Origin: Salvia splendens
Lineage: Eukaryota; Streptophyta; Magnoliopsida; Lamiales; Lamiaceae
Length of the DNA stretch: 64,000 nucleotides
Assembly: GCF_004379255.2 (NCBI RefSeq)
Contig: NC_056038.1
Coordinates: 7,726,729-7,790,728 of the forward strand
Direction: 5' to 3'
Positions 22,801-34,109 of this stretch are shown here, piece by piece. Under the pieces are notes generated by a model. It made no database searches, had not been told where the DNA came from, and was given only the letters and a program-made list of their open reading frames with translations. Each line of letters starts with the position of its first letter. Position 1 is the first letter of the stretch. The position numbers and the translations under genes were made by a program.

Positions 22801-23476
22801 TTTACTACTCCACATATATATCATTTATTGAAGAGGGAAACCTAAATTATGTTACGCTTCAATTAGTGTTGGTAAAATTCTTTTAAAAACAGTAACTGTC
22901 ATTTCCAAACACAAAACTGAAGGTCATTTTCGTCGTATAACTCCCTCAGCCATATTTGACCATATTTTGACTATTTACCCCCTTTCTCCGCATGTTTTCA
23001 ATTTCCCTTCCGCTCAATGGCGTTACCGGAGACAACTCTGAGCTCCTTAAATTAACGATTATTTTTGGGCGAAATTGAGCTTTGATCTTGAAGGTTTTGC
23101 CTCCAAACCGCCGCGAAAAGGTGGCCGGGAGGAGTGGGGGCCCTTTGATCGTGAAGTTTATCAGTCGGTAATGCTTCACGATTGGTCGGGATTTACGAGC
23201 GCAAGATTTCGGTACTCTGCGCATGTTGGGCATGTTTATGTGTATTAAATTTCTTTCTGTGCGTGGATTTGCGTGCTTATGTTAGAAATTGGGTTTTGTG
23301 CTTGCTTTTATGCCGAATTTTACCGTTTTGTGTTTTCGTTGAAAATGGTGGAATTGTTGTTTGAAGGTTGATTCTATGGGCTATTTTTGGTTTTCTAATT
23401 TTTATTCTACTTTTTTTAAATATAGATTTTCAAGCAGTATCTGTTGTGGCGTTGGTTTGACTTTAGAGGTGGGGGG
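22801..23476 (+). other. TPST promoter and 5' leader region
   Basis: Non-coding DNA before the TPST start codon. The GC-richer part from about 22970 to 23150 probably contains the transcription start. A leader intron ending near 23430 is possible, but no unambiguous donor was chosen. Confidence 0.4.
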
Positions 23477-26400
23477 ATGAGGTGCGAGATAGTTCCTCTG
23501 ATGTTGGGTTTCTTTCTTTTGCTGCTCGTATCTGGTGAGTTTTCTTTTCCCTTTCTGTAAAGACTTCTCGTTTTCCTTTCTTTCTTATAATGGTCAGATT
23601 TGAGGTCGAAGAATTTTGGTTAGAATTACTTGTTTTAGATTAATATGCTTCAGTTTTTACTGTGGATGCTGCAGTTCCTGTTTTGCTCTTCCATGTGAAT
23701 ATATTTTTTTCAAACTCATTTGATAAGTGTCGCAAAACAAAGGAGCTTTTTGCTTGGTCTAATACTGGTTTCTGTGTGCTTTTTTTTCTTCTTGTATTAT
23801 GATACTTATTAAAGATGAGATTGATATGGAAATCGACGTGAAGTGGGAAGAAAGCATTACTGACGAATTAGGAATATTGCCATTTGCGTTCCCATTTTTT
23901 CTTATTCCTATACTATTAGGATCATGCATGTAGAGCTATGTTTGAATAGTGATGGAGTTGCGTGAAATGTTCAAAATGATCTCTATACTTTACTAAAATG
24001 ATTTTTTTGGGTGAGATCCCCTAATAGCGTGCCATTTCTTCCTGTCAGTTCCTGTCACAGTAGAGGCATCAGAGGCAAATGATGGTTATAAGCAGTGTGA
24101 ACATACAGTCAAGAAATGGGCATCCTTCTCGGCTGATACCGAAGTTAGTGGCAACCAACATGCCTTGCGTGACTTGCTACTTTTCCTTCATGTACCTCGA
24201 ACAGGGGGACGAACATACTACCATTGGTAATTCTCCTAGATTTTCTATTCTATGGTGTCTAGATGCCCCAATAAGAAAATACTGAAAGCAAGTCTTTGTG
24301 CAAGCTTTCTAATATTTATAATTTCATGAAAATTGATTTTGCTTATTCTTTGTGCTATTTGTTAAATTTCTATACAGTTTCTTGAAAAAGCTGTACTCAA
24401 GCTCCTTGGAATGTCCTCGGTCTTATGATAAACTGAGATATAACTCAAGGTAATGCTTAATTTCCGTGTAAAGTTTGTGGCTGAAAAGCAGTAGTAATTG
24501 ATATGTTTAGTTCACTGTAAAGAACCATAGTGCAATCAGCTATCATGCATCCTTGCGTTTTAAACTATTTGGTTCATCTCTTTGAAGCATTTTTAAAGCA
24601 CAGCAAAATATATATGAAAACTTGGCTACTCACGGTGAGATTTTCTTCTTGCCCAATCAATGACTGCGATTGTAAAAGTTTAACTGTGTGTTGGATGAAT
24701 GATATGGTTATCATTGTGAGACAATGCAAAAGTTAAATATAGCTAGCGTGTCTTCTAATTATTGACATGCTTGTTTTTTTCCTCTTGATATCATTTTTAA
24801 GATAAGATACTATCATGAAAAGTCAAAGCATGTAAGAAAAGATACTAACAAATAGTTGGAGTTGTAGATGTGGAAGAAGTGTTGTTTTATCCTTATATAT
24901 ACCATAGACGTGTGTAAGAAGTGGGATTGGTTTTTATCTTGCAGAAAATCGAGTTGCCGTTTATTATCTACACATGATGACTACTCTGTGATGTCCAAAC
25001 TTCCCAGGGAGAGAACTTCACTGATGACAATACTTAGAGACCCTATTGAACGTGTTTTTAGCACTTACGAATTTTCTTTGGAGGTGGCCTCTAGGTTTTT
25101 GATTCATCCCAATTTAACATCTGTATTAACAATGTCCCGAAGTGCACGTCGTAAGACATCTGGAGTGAATACTCTGGATATTTGGCCCTGGAAGTATCTG
25201 GTTCCTTGGATGAGAGAAGACCTTTTTTCACGGGTATGCTCAGCTACCGTGATTGAGATTTTTCGGTTGAAATAAATGTTGACATGTACATGTTCTGTCG
25301 ATATTGATAGTCTTCTCCAAGTCTCTGATTTGAACAATGACTTTTAAGTTTGAATTGTATTCTCTGCGATACATGATCATCATTATTAGGTTTTCAGCTT
25401 TGGTTGTAATAATGTTTGGATTCAGAAGTCTTGCAGTGTAATATGTGGAATTTTATATTCTTCAAGACCCCTCATTCCTGAGTATTGGTTTTATTATGAG
25501 ATATTCTATTCTATAATATGTTCTTTCATCTATGCCAGAGGGACATTAGAAAACTTAGAGGGCAAGTTAATTTAGTGGCTGGTGATCCGTATGACATGGA
25601 AGACATTGCGATGCCTCTGCATGAGTACATTAATGAGCCTGTTACTCGAGACATTGTCCACAATGGGGCCACTTTCCAGGTATTGCATTGTCCTCTGTAC
25701 TTCAAATCTTTTTAGGTTATTTCATTAGTAGATATGTTCAAAAAGATATGCTTTAGAAATTCTGTTGTTCTCGCCTCATTTGTTAAAAATTTTGCCTTTG
25801 GAATTCAGTGTTATAGAAGGGTTGTCCCTGCATGATTCATTTGTACTTCATCTGAAATGACACTGTAAAATATTTCAGACAATTATGTAAATATTCTATT
25901 GTAAAGTTACTGGGTCACCTTAATTAAGAGCAACTCTATGTCTCTAAAGGGCTTTATGTAATAACAACGTATTTTTTTTGATGGATAATGACAATGTATT
26001 TTTAAGTGAATAATGAATTAGTTCTTGGTGGAAATTATATTAATATTTAAACCATAGACCATTTTTTCTGAGCAACATTTGGAAGTAGGCTTACAGAGAA
26101 CAACAGGTGACATGTTGTTAGTAGTTTTAATTTAACTTGTACTCAGGTTGGATGTTGGATTGCTATTATTTTCCTCAGAGTTAAGTAGGCATGTCAACTC
26201 TTGTGCTGCTGCATGGTTATCTGTTATATGAGTAATGAAATAGACAGAGCCTGTATATTATCATAAGTTTCTTGCCATACTTACTCATCTTAACTTACTG
26301 TAATTTTAATACCAATTTTTGCTAAAAGAATATAGTTGGATTAGAATTGGAGTCATGGTTTTCATATTAAAGTGGAAGACAGTGATCTTTGAGTTTGTTT

Positions 26401-28667
26401 GGTATGCATTGCATTATGTTCATGGATGAACATTAGGTATTTATCCTGCAAGATCACTCTTTATTTTCTCTGTCTTTTTTTTGGTCTTGTTCAGTCCTTG
26501 GCTGCAGCATGGTTCTATTCTCTTACATCTGAGATTTTCAGATTGTAGGTCTCACAAACAACTCTTATTTTACTGAAGCACATGAAGTGCGTCATTGTGT
26601 GCTTAAGTATCATTCTCTTGGTGATTATGTGCTTCAAGTTGCAAAGGTATGGTAGAAGGATTCACTAATTTTGATATCGATTATGTCACAATGTTTGTGC
26701 AGTCCCATTATGTTTTTTTTTTCATATTATGGTTCAGTCATGGTAGAGAATTGTGATTCTTGCAGAAGAAGTTGGATAACATGATTTATGTTGGACTGAC
26801 TGAAAATCATAAAGAATCGGCCAACATGTTTGCAAATGTAGTTGCTACACAGGTGATTTCCAAGCACAAAACATCAAGCTCTAATTCAGATGGTGCTGGC
26901 GACAATGACTCAGGTTAGTGATTCGAAGTCATTAATTGTACTAAATCCAAATTGTTTGTGTATTGAAACTAAACAGTGATGATATATTTGTGCAATCTTG
27001 GAAGTAGTAAAATTTCTCTGAGTCATCACCCTGTGTTCTTGCTATAATACTCTTGTAGTTCCGTAGATATGAATTTAAGTCCCGGAGTGAATTCTTTTCT
27101 TTATTGACATATCTGTTGATCTGCTACAGAACAGCACTCACAACTTCCTGATATGAAGACTGATGCTAATGATAAAGTAAGAAACTGGTGTTCTTAATTC
27201 TTTTCTCCATTGACATATCTGTTGATCTGCTACAGAACTACACTGTCTTATTTTTTTCTCTGGACTACAGGATCAAAACCAGAAGAACGTGTCATCAACT
27301 GGCGAGGATAATGCAATACAGGAAAATGTGAGCCTGTGAATATTTTCTCTAGTTTCTCATGTTTAATATTATGATATTTGCCTGCTTCTTGATTAACTTT
27401 TTAGCTCATCGTCTCTGCATTATTCTATCAGTGGACTGTGGGGAAACTGATGAAAGCATACAATTCTTGCGTTTTGAAACTAAGAAACTCTCAAGCAGAT
27501 AGGCGTGTGAATTCCCTGAAGCAACTTTATCCAGCAAACTTTACAAAAGAGGTAGGGCAAATGGTGGATTTTCTGAGTGCCTAGCTACTGTACCTTAATA
27601 GTACTCCCTCCGTCCCAACTAAGTTGAGTCGTATTCCTTTTTGGGATGTCCCAACTAAGTTGAGTTATTTCCTTTTTTGTTAAAAAAACAAAACATCCAA
27701 TCACTCTTACTTTATTCCATCACCTACTTGCTCTCTCTTTATTTTTCCTACTTTATTCCTTCCTTGCCCAAAAGTTTTGACTCAACTTAGTTGGGACGGA
27801 GGGAGTATTATTTTTGTAATGCTTGCTACTGATGTCAATGTCTTAACTTTTTTCAGGCTCGTAAGCGGGTTCCTGAGGCCCTTATTAAGGAGATAACATT
27901 GCTTAACAGCCTTGATGTAGAGCTCTATAAGTATGGCCAGTACATCTTCGGAAAGCAACAGGAACATATGACGCAGAGCATGGTTCATGACGTACGTTAA
28001 ACCTCTTGCTTGAATCTAATGATGAAACTGAATCTATACAACTCCAATTTTTTATAAAACTGGCATCCAAGTTTTTTTTGCATGTATCTGTGGCTAGCAT
28101 TGCATATGTAGTTTACAGAATGCAATTGGCTTGACTAATTGTTGCATCTTCTGATTTAGTGTCGGTTCAGTGATTTTGATGTAGCTAATTCTGGAGAATC
28201 AAACTGCGTCCCGGTTATGTGCTTTTATGTAGTATCAGTATTGGTTGCTCTATGTTAGTGTGAATGCTCATCAAGTGACATTTAATGTTATGCACTCATT
28301 GCCATGTTCCAAGCCCCACTTCCTGAGAATTATAGGTGAAACATCTATCTATCCCACTTGGGATGGGAAATAGGGTCAATCTACAATCACAATTAACTTA
28401 TGTATTAACTGGTAGTTTTGTATCGTAATCTTGGTGTCTTCTGTTGCTATTCTTCGGTACTAGAAACGGGTTGCAACCCATTATACATGTTGCTTTCGAT
28501 TGCAGGAAGAGCCAAGTGGCATGCTCTCTACAAGCACATACCACGGAATCTATAACACCCCTTCCTGGAAATTCGTGTCCTTATCTGCTGCTGCTCTGAT
28601 GCCGCTGCTTATCTTCATTTTTATCTTTGTAAGTTCAAGAAGAAGAACGTCAAAAGTTAAGCTGTAA
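23477..28667 (+). CDS. TPST: Plant-type tyrosylprotein sulfotransferase
   Basis: Twelve exons join in phase into 503 aa: 23477-23534, 24049-24226, 24378-24449, 24945-25233, 25539-25679, 26542-26646, 26766-26913, 27130-27176, 27271-27327, 27432-27551, 27857-27991 and 28506-28667. The protein starts with a signal peptide (MLGFFLLLLVSV). LFLHVPRTGGRTYYHC (about 64-80) is the 5'-phosphosulfate loop and LRDPIERVFSTYEFS the 3'-phosphate site for PAPS. LDIWPWKYLVPWMREDLF and FQIVGLTNNS are family blocks. A single C-terminal membrane span (AAALMPLLIFIFIFV) precedes a basic tail, the type I Golgi topology of Arabidopsis TPST (500 aa). It sulfates Tyr of secreted peptides such as PSK, PSY and RGF. The variable segment encoded by exons 7-9 is Ser/Asn/Asp-rich. 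Confidence 0.95.
27090..27243 (+). repeat. Duplicated splice acceptor region around TPST exon 8
   Basis: The block from aattcttttct through gttgatctgctacagaac occurs at 27090-27132 and again at 27196-27238, 106 bp apart, with two mismatches. The first copy supplies the acceptor of exon 8. The second leaves an unused-looking acceptor inside the next intron, 33 bp before the real exon 9 acceptor. Confidence 0.85.
27604..27805. mobile_element. Stowaway MITE in TPST intron 10
   Basis: CTCCCTCCGTCCCAACTAAG and its inverse CTTAGTTGGGACGGAGGGAG bound a 202-bp element with TA on both sides (27602-27603, 27806-27807). It lies between exon 10 (ends 27551) and exon 11 (starts 27857) and leaves both splice sites intact. 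Confidence 0.92.
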
Positions 28668-29319
28668 ATATGAAAATGTCCGAAACTTAATAGATAACCA
28701 AGCCTGCGCCATGATTTTTCGGAGAAAGTGGTTGTACTTAGCCCAATTTTGCTTAAACCAACAGATAAATTCTTTAGGAGGCTGCTTTACACAAACTCAT
28801 ACTAATTGAAGTGTCTTATTGCATATTGCAATTGTTGATTTGGTCTGAGTGTTTTCAGCCAAGAACAAGGTCTTTTTGGTTTAGTATCAGGTGAATTCTA
28901 TTATTATTACAGGAGAAATTAAAAAATGTTACTAGTAGTATATTTTTGTTGGGTATGTGTTTAATGCAGATTCATTATCCTTATTTTACGTTTACAGGTA
29001 GATAAAATATTTATTTATTAATATGTAGTAAATTGTTTATTGATATTGGTAAAGCTATTTTTTGGCAACTTTAAATCATACTGGTAAATATATGGCATTA
29101 CCTTAAAAAGTATAGTAGGAGTAGTACTTATTTTTGTTTACATCAGTAATAACAATGTGTATATTTTAGAGTAAAATCAATCTCAATTTGGATCTTATAA
29201 TTGGTTGCAACCCGTTTCTAATGAATAGCAAGTGAGAACTGAATTTTTCCTTAGGACTCACGTTTCCATCAATCTTTTCCAACTTTTTCCTTTTACATTT
29301 CTTTAAATAAATGCTAATT
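28668..29319. other. TPST 3' flank
   Basis: Holds the 3' UTR and AT-rich intergenic DNA; no gene was seen. At about 29195-29233 lies an inverted copy of a segment in TPST intron 11 (about 28450-28485, agaaacgggttgcaacc). Confidence 0.45.
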
Positions 29320-29448
29320 CCACCTCTTTAAAGTAAAATGTCTTATTTATACAAAACGATACACTATACTTCCACCTCTCTTTAAAGTAAAATGTCTTAT
29401 TTATACAAAACGATACACTATACTTCCACCTCTCTTTAAAGTAAATTC
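29320..29448 (+). repeat. Tandem repeat, 52-54 bp unit, about 2.4 copies
   Basis: Units begin ccacctctttaaagtaaa and include gtcttatttatacaaaacg and atacactatactt. Copies start at 29320, 29372 and 29426; the last is truncated. It sits in the GATA gene's upstream DNA. Confidence 0.92.
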
Positions 29449-29499
29449 TGGCAAAAATAATCCCCAAATTCCAAGACTATAAATGCAGACAAGAGAAAT

Positions 29500-30548
29500 C
29501 CAAGGGGAAAAATAGTAAAGAGAGATATCAAACAAATTCACATCTTATCTATTCTTTGTTTTATATGTTTATAAATTTCTTCTCTGGAGAGAGGAATGGC
29601 GTGACAGGACTTTGATAAGGGTTTATCTACAGGTACGTCCTGAAATTAATCTCAATTATTTCCATGCAATTCCCTGTGTTTCTTAAAGCTAACATTTCTA
29701 ATTCTTTTTTCTCTGCTCCATCCCTGTAGAGGAATTTCATTTTTTCAACAATCTTTTCCTTGTCATTTTTTTCATCGGTGTATCATTATTTAGTTGCCTG
29801 CTAAAGGCGAGGTATCGAAAAACGCAGCTCATTTGAAACAAAAAAGTAGCTTTCTAGTACTATAATTTTCATGAATTTGTTTTCAAATATTATTATTTTA
29901 ATGGGCGGTTTTGTTCTAATAGTAATTTTTACCGCTGAAACGGAGTCGTTTCACATAGGTTGCAGAAATTAAATGATGTTGTAAGTTGTAACTGATGCTA
30001 AAATGGAATCGCAATTTTTTTCTAAAATGAAAAGACGTGTTTTTTTTCATATTTTTATCTACTCTTAAAGTTTTCTTTTCGTCATTATAAATCATCTGTT
30101 TCACTTCACTGGTTTTAGGATTGAAGATTCTGTGTGAGTAAGTTCTCATGTCCGCGCCGAGACTTTGAATCGAGTTGGAAACACCGTGTATTTACTTTCA
30201 AATGCATACCTATTTTGGATAAATATTGTCTAATCCTATCTTTTAGGTATATTTTTTATGATTATCCTTTTACAGCTTTGTGATTAGTCATTACCTATCC
30301 AAATCACACACTCACATACATACGTGTATATATACATTTGATACATGTATGTTTTACTCCATATCTACTGTTAGCAAGTTCTTGAGAGTGGCCAAGAATA
30401 GTGTATAAGGATTTCTAACACTGTGTTACGACTTACGGCTTTGTTACATTGATATGGCTGGAATGTGTTAAGGTTTTCGTTGGTTTGTAGTCTACTCCAA
30501 TGACTTGGAAGTGGTACTAATTTGTGTAAAATTTTCAGAAGTAGGAGC
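29500..30548 (+). promoter_or_regulatory. GATA leader with 5'-UTR intron and tiny uORF
   Basis: A probable untranslated exon ends ctacag|gtacgt with the donor at 29633. The acceptor ttttcag| at 30538 brings it to within 10 bp of the GATA start codon. The untranslated exon contains a two-codon upstream frame, ATG GCG TGA (29596-29604). Transcript evidence is needed to fix the 5' end. Confidence 0.45.
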
Positions 30549-32472
30549 ATGGCTGAGGTTGGGAATAGTTTGGGTCCGGATGAGGACTTTGATGTCTTGC
30601 TCAATATTCTTGACTTTCCTGTGGAATGTTTGGAAGGGGATGAAGTTGCAGCCGAATGGGATAGTAGCAAAGCGCAATTTCTCGGGCCTATTCCATCTAG
30701 TCTGCTAATGGAGCCACCATTGATGTCCAATCCTAACTCGTCACCACAACCACGTTCTCATGTGAGATTCTAAGACTTTCCGCCCTCTGCTGGTATATAA
30801 TGTTGTATGAGCTTCCAAGAGTTATAAAGGTCTAACTATATTGTTTACTTTATTTATATATAGTTCATGGCTGTTCATATTGCTATGAATCTACTAAATG
30901 GAAAGAGCTGATGCATACACCTGAGGAGTGTGATATGGGCTGCTCAGCAATAGTTACAGATATCATGTCTAGTTTGGTAAAGGCTTGGTGCAGTATGTGT
31001 TTGAGACATATAAAAACTTGGTTGGATGTGACAGTGCTTCATCATGGGGTTTTATTTTCATCTTAGGCTTTTCTTCCATGCTATGTTAGATTTGTGAGTC
31101 TGGCCCAGCCTCTCAATGAAATTACATGAAGGAAACTAAGAAATAAAACATTTAAATCACATAGGAACTAAAGAAAGCTAGTTATAAGTGCTCGGTATAT
31201 TTTTTTTGTTTCCTTACACATGACCTGTATTCATTTGTTTGCTTTCTCACACACGCGTGGGTACCCATTTAAAAAGATCATGAGTATGTCAAGATTTCTG
31301 ACATCATAAAAATTTAATATGAGCATGAGCAAAGTTAAAAAGAGTTCATTGTCTCTACTCAATCAATATTCACCATTGTATTCCTAGGTTTGTCTGGTTG
31401 GTGGTGTATATTTTTGCTCTAATCTTTTTCTTGTTGATGAATGAACAATCTACAGATTGATGCAGCTCCAGAGCTAAAGCAGCTGGCCAACCATGTTGAT
31501 ACCTGTAGCTTGCATATTCCCCGGCTGAGGAAATTCACTAAGGTCCAAGAGTCTCGTTCCTTTTGCACTCAAAGCCCTGTTTCAGTTCTTGAAAGTAATG
31601 ACTCCTGCTCGAGAGAAAAGTGCTTGTCTACAAAACCTGAACATGCTATTCCAGCACAAAGCAGATCAAAACGAGTTAGATATTCAGGTGTAAACCCATG
31701 GCTTTCGGCAGCACATGAGCTTTCCACTTCAAAACGGACTTCAAGGTGGAAAAGATTAATTCAACATCCTGTTTCTATTGATTTGATGAGAAAATCTGAC
31801 GAAAATGTTGATAACTTAATAATCGTCCAAAATCTTCCCCAATCCCATGAAGTGGCTTCTAAGCCCTGCGATGCACTGGTTAAGAAGTGTTCTCATTGTC
31901 AATCCACAAAGACACCACTATGGAGAGAGGGACCACTGGGACCAAAGACTCTCTGCAATGCGTGTGGAGTTCGATATCGATCTGGATGTCTATTTCCAGA
32001 ATATCGGCCAGCAGCAAGTCCGACATTTGTCCCATCTCAGCACTCAAACTCTTACATGAAGGTGGCAGAGATGAGGAGCGCAGCTAAGCTAATGGAAGTT
32101 AAAATTAAGGTAGCACCTTTATCCCCCCCACATACGGAAGCTAAAATTGATGAACCTCCAAAAGCCCCACAGTTAGAAGCAAATATTTTGGAACTACCAA
32201 ACTCCCACATGAAGGTGGAAGAGATGAGGACCGCAGCTAAGCTAATGGAAGTTGAAACGGGAGCACCTTTATCCCCACAGACGGGAGCTAATTTTGATGA
32301 ACCTCCAAAAGCCCCACAGTTAGAAGCAAAACTTTTGGAACTACCCAACTCCCACGTGAAGGTGGCAGAGATGAGGAGCGCAGCTAAGCTGATGGAAGTT
32401 AAAATTAAGGTAGCACCTTTATCCCCACTGACGGAAGCTAAAATTGATGAACCTCCAAAAGCCCCACAATAA
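30549..32472 (+). CDS. GATA transcription factor (subfamily A type), terminal exon 2a
   Basis: Exon 1 (30549-30761) encodes [21 protein letters not shown], the acidic N-terminus of plant subfamily A GATA factors, and ends in phase 0. Exon 2a (31456-32472) continues the frame to 409 aa in total. The zinc finger CSHC..LCNAC has the plant C-x2-C-x18-C-x2-C spacing and the context [19 protein letters not shown]. After the finger come about three tandem repeats of about 44 aa ([15 protein letters not shown], then [11 protein letters not shown]), not known from ordinary GATA factors. Nuclear transcription regulation is the family role. A second terminal exon with its own finger follows at 32939. 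Confidence 0.8.
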
Positions 32473-32938
32473 GAAGCAAAAATTTTGGAACTACCATCTC
32501 AACAACTGGTGTTTGTTGCCATGAGTAGTTATTTGTTTGATCATAAATGTGTAAAAATAAACTCGAGTTTATATCCTATAGTAGTGTTCCTAATATTGAG
32601 CCATGATCAGATATCTTATCTAGTTAGTATCATGAATAGCTGAGCTAGGCTGAAGAATTTCAGTTGTGTTGTTATGTTGGCTCCCTAGATTGTTAAATGA
32701 TATGCTTGTGGTTTCTTTCCTTTTGTGTTCTTCATTTGGAGACTCTAGTACTGCTCAGATGTTTAACATTTTCCTCTTATTTTACTCTGAGCTGTTGTAA
32801 TTTTGCAAGTTTTGTTGAAGTTATCGCTTATCGCAACATGTAGTTAGTTCATTTGCACCTATTATGTTCATCTGATGCGCTATTTCCCTTGATTTATCTG
32901 TTTTATGGTATAAATGATCTTTTCTCTGGTGAATGCAG

Positions 32939-33982
32939 ATTGTTGGGACTTCAGAGAAAAAGCAGCCAACCAAGCACGTCAAGCAAATGCAGCTGGCCAA
33001 GCATGTTGATACCTCTAGCTCACTTCAGATTGCTGGAGCTCCCAAGCGAATGCAGCTCGCCGAGCATGTTGACACCTCTAGCTCACTGCAGATTGCTGTG
33101 GTTCCTGAGAAAAAGCTGCTAGCCAAGGATGATGACACCTCTAGTTCATTTCAGATTGCTGGAGCTCCAAAGCGAATGCAGCTGGCCGAGCATGTTGACA
33201 CCTCTAGCTCACTTCAAATTGCTGTGGTGCCCAAGCGGAAGCTGCTACCCAAGGATGATGACACCTCTAGTTCACTTCAGATTGCTGGAGCTCCCAAGCA
33301 AAAGCTGCTTGCAAAGCATGATGATACCTATAGCTCACATATTCCTTTGCAGAATAAATCGACCAAGGTTCAAGAATCTGGAGCCTTCTGTACCCAGAGT
33401 CGCGTCTCACTCCTCCAAGACAGTGGCTACTTGAGATACAGACTAAAATACGTTGAACCTGGAGGCGTAGATCCGACAAATTCCATGAGTGGTAAAAAGA
33501 GTAGGAAGGTGCCTGTTGCTGTCGGTGTCTCTAAAAACCTACCCCAAACACACGATACCTCGTTGCATGGCTCAGATCCTGCACCTCTGCAGAAGGCTTC
33601 AAATTCCATGAAAGGTAAAAAGAGTAGGAAAAGGTTACTTCAGCTGCCTGTTTCTGTGGATGTCGTGAAAAACTCCCCCAAAAACGAAGCTTCCTCATTG
33701 GATATCTCAGATCCTGCGTCTTTGAATCCTTCTTGCCCTGCAGTTGTTGAGAAGTGTGTTCATTGTGAGTCAACGAAGACACCACAATGGAGAGAGGGAC
33801 CGTTAGGGCCAAAGACACTCTGCAATGCATGTGGACTCCGATACAGGACTGGACGTCTACTCCCAGAGTATCGGCCAGCAGCAAGTCCTACATTCATGCC
33901 ATCTCTCAATTCAAACTCCCACAGGAAGGTTGTGCGGATGAGAATTGAAGCAATGCATTCGAAAATGGAGATATCAAGGTAG
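32939..33982 (+). CDS. GATA factor terminal exon 2b (duplicate, own zinc finger)
   Basis: The exon begins after gaatgcag|ATTGTTGGG in phase 0, the same phase as exon 2a, so exon 1 could splice to either (about 418 aa with 2b). Its N-terminal part holds about six repeats of 22-23 aa ([20 protein letters not shown] type). The finger CVHC..LCNAC in [19 protein letters not shown] is intact, followed by [13 protein letters not shown]. The frame ends at TAG 33980-33982. That stop overlaps a GT, and splicing from 33979 to an acceptor at 34084 would add a short tail (TVHEDEG). It is either an alternative last exon or a promoterless tandem copy. Confidence 0.7.
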   Translation: MVGTSEKKQPTKHVKQMQLAKHVDTSSSLQIAGAPKRMQLAEHVDTSSSLQIAVVPEKKLLAKDDDTSSSFQIAGAPKRMQLAEHVDTSSSLQIAVVPKRKLLPKDDDTSSSLQIAGAPKQKLLAKHDDTYSSHIPLQNKSTKVQESGAFCTQSRVSLLQDSGYLRYRLKYVEPGGVDPTNSMSGKKSRKVPVAVGVSKNLPQTHDTSLHGSDPAPLQKASNSMKGKKSRKRLLQLPVSVDVVKNSPKNEASSLDISDPASLNPSCPAVVEKCVHCESTKTPQWREGPLGPKTLCNACGLRYRTGRLLPEYRPAASPTFMPSLNSNSHRKVVRMRIEAMHSKMEISR

Positions 33983-34109
33983 CTCTCACATCCCCACCCC
34001 CATATTCTGTTCCTCGAGTAGTAGCTTATATACTGAAAAGGATGCTGCTGTCTCACTCCTGTTTTTGTGCTTGTTTCGTGTTAGGACTGTGCATGAAGAC
34101 GAAGGCTGA

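Noticed and set aside
27782..28100. Minus-strand frames over TPST exon 11
   Set aside because: They are antisense shadows of TPST coding sequence with no splice or family support.
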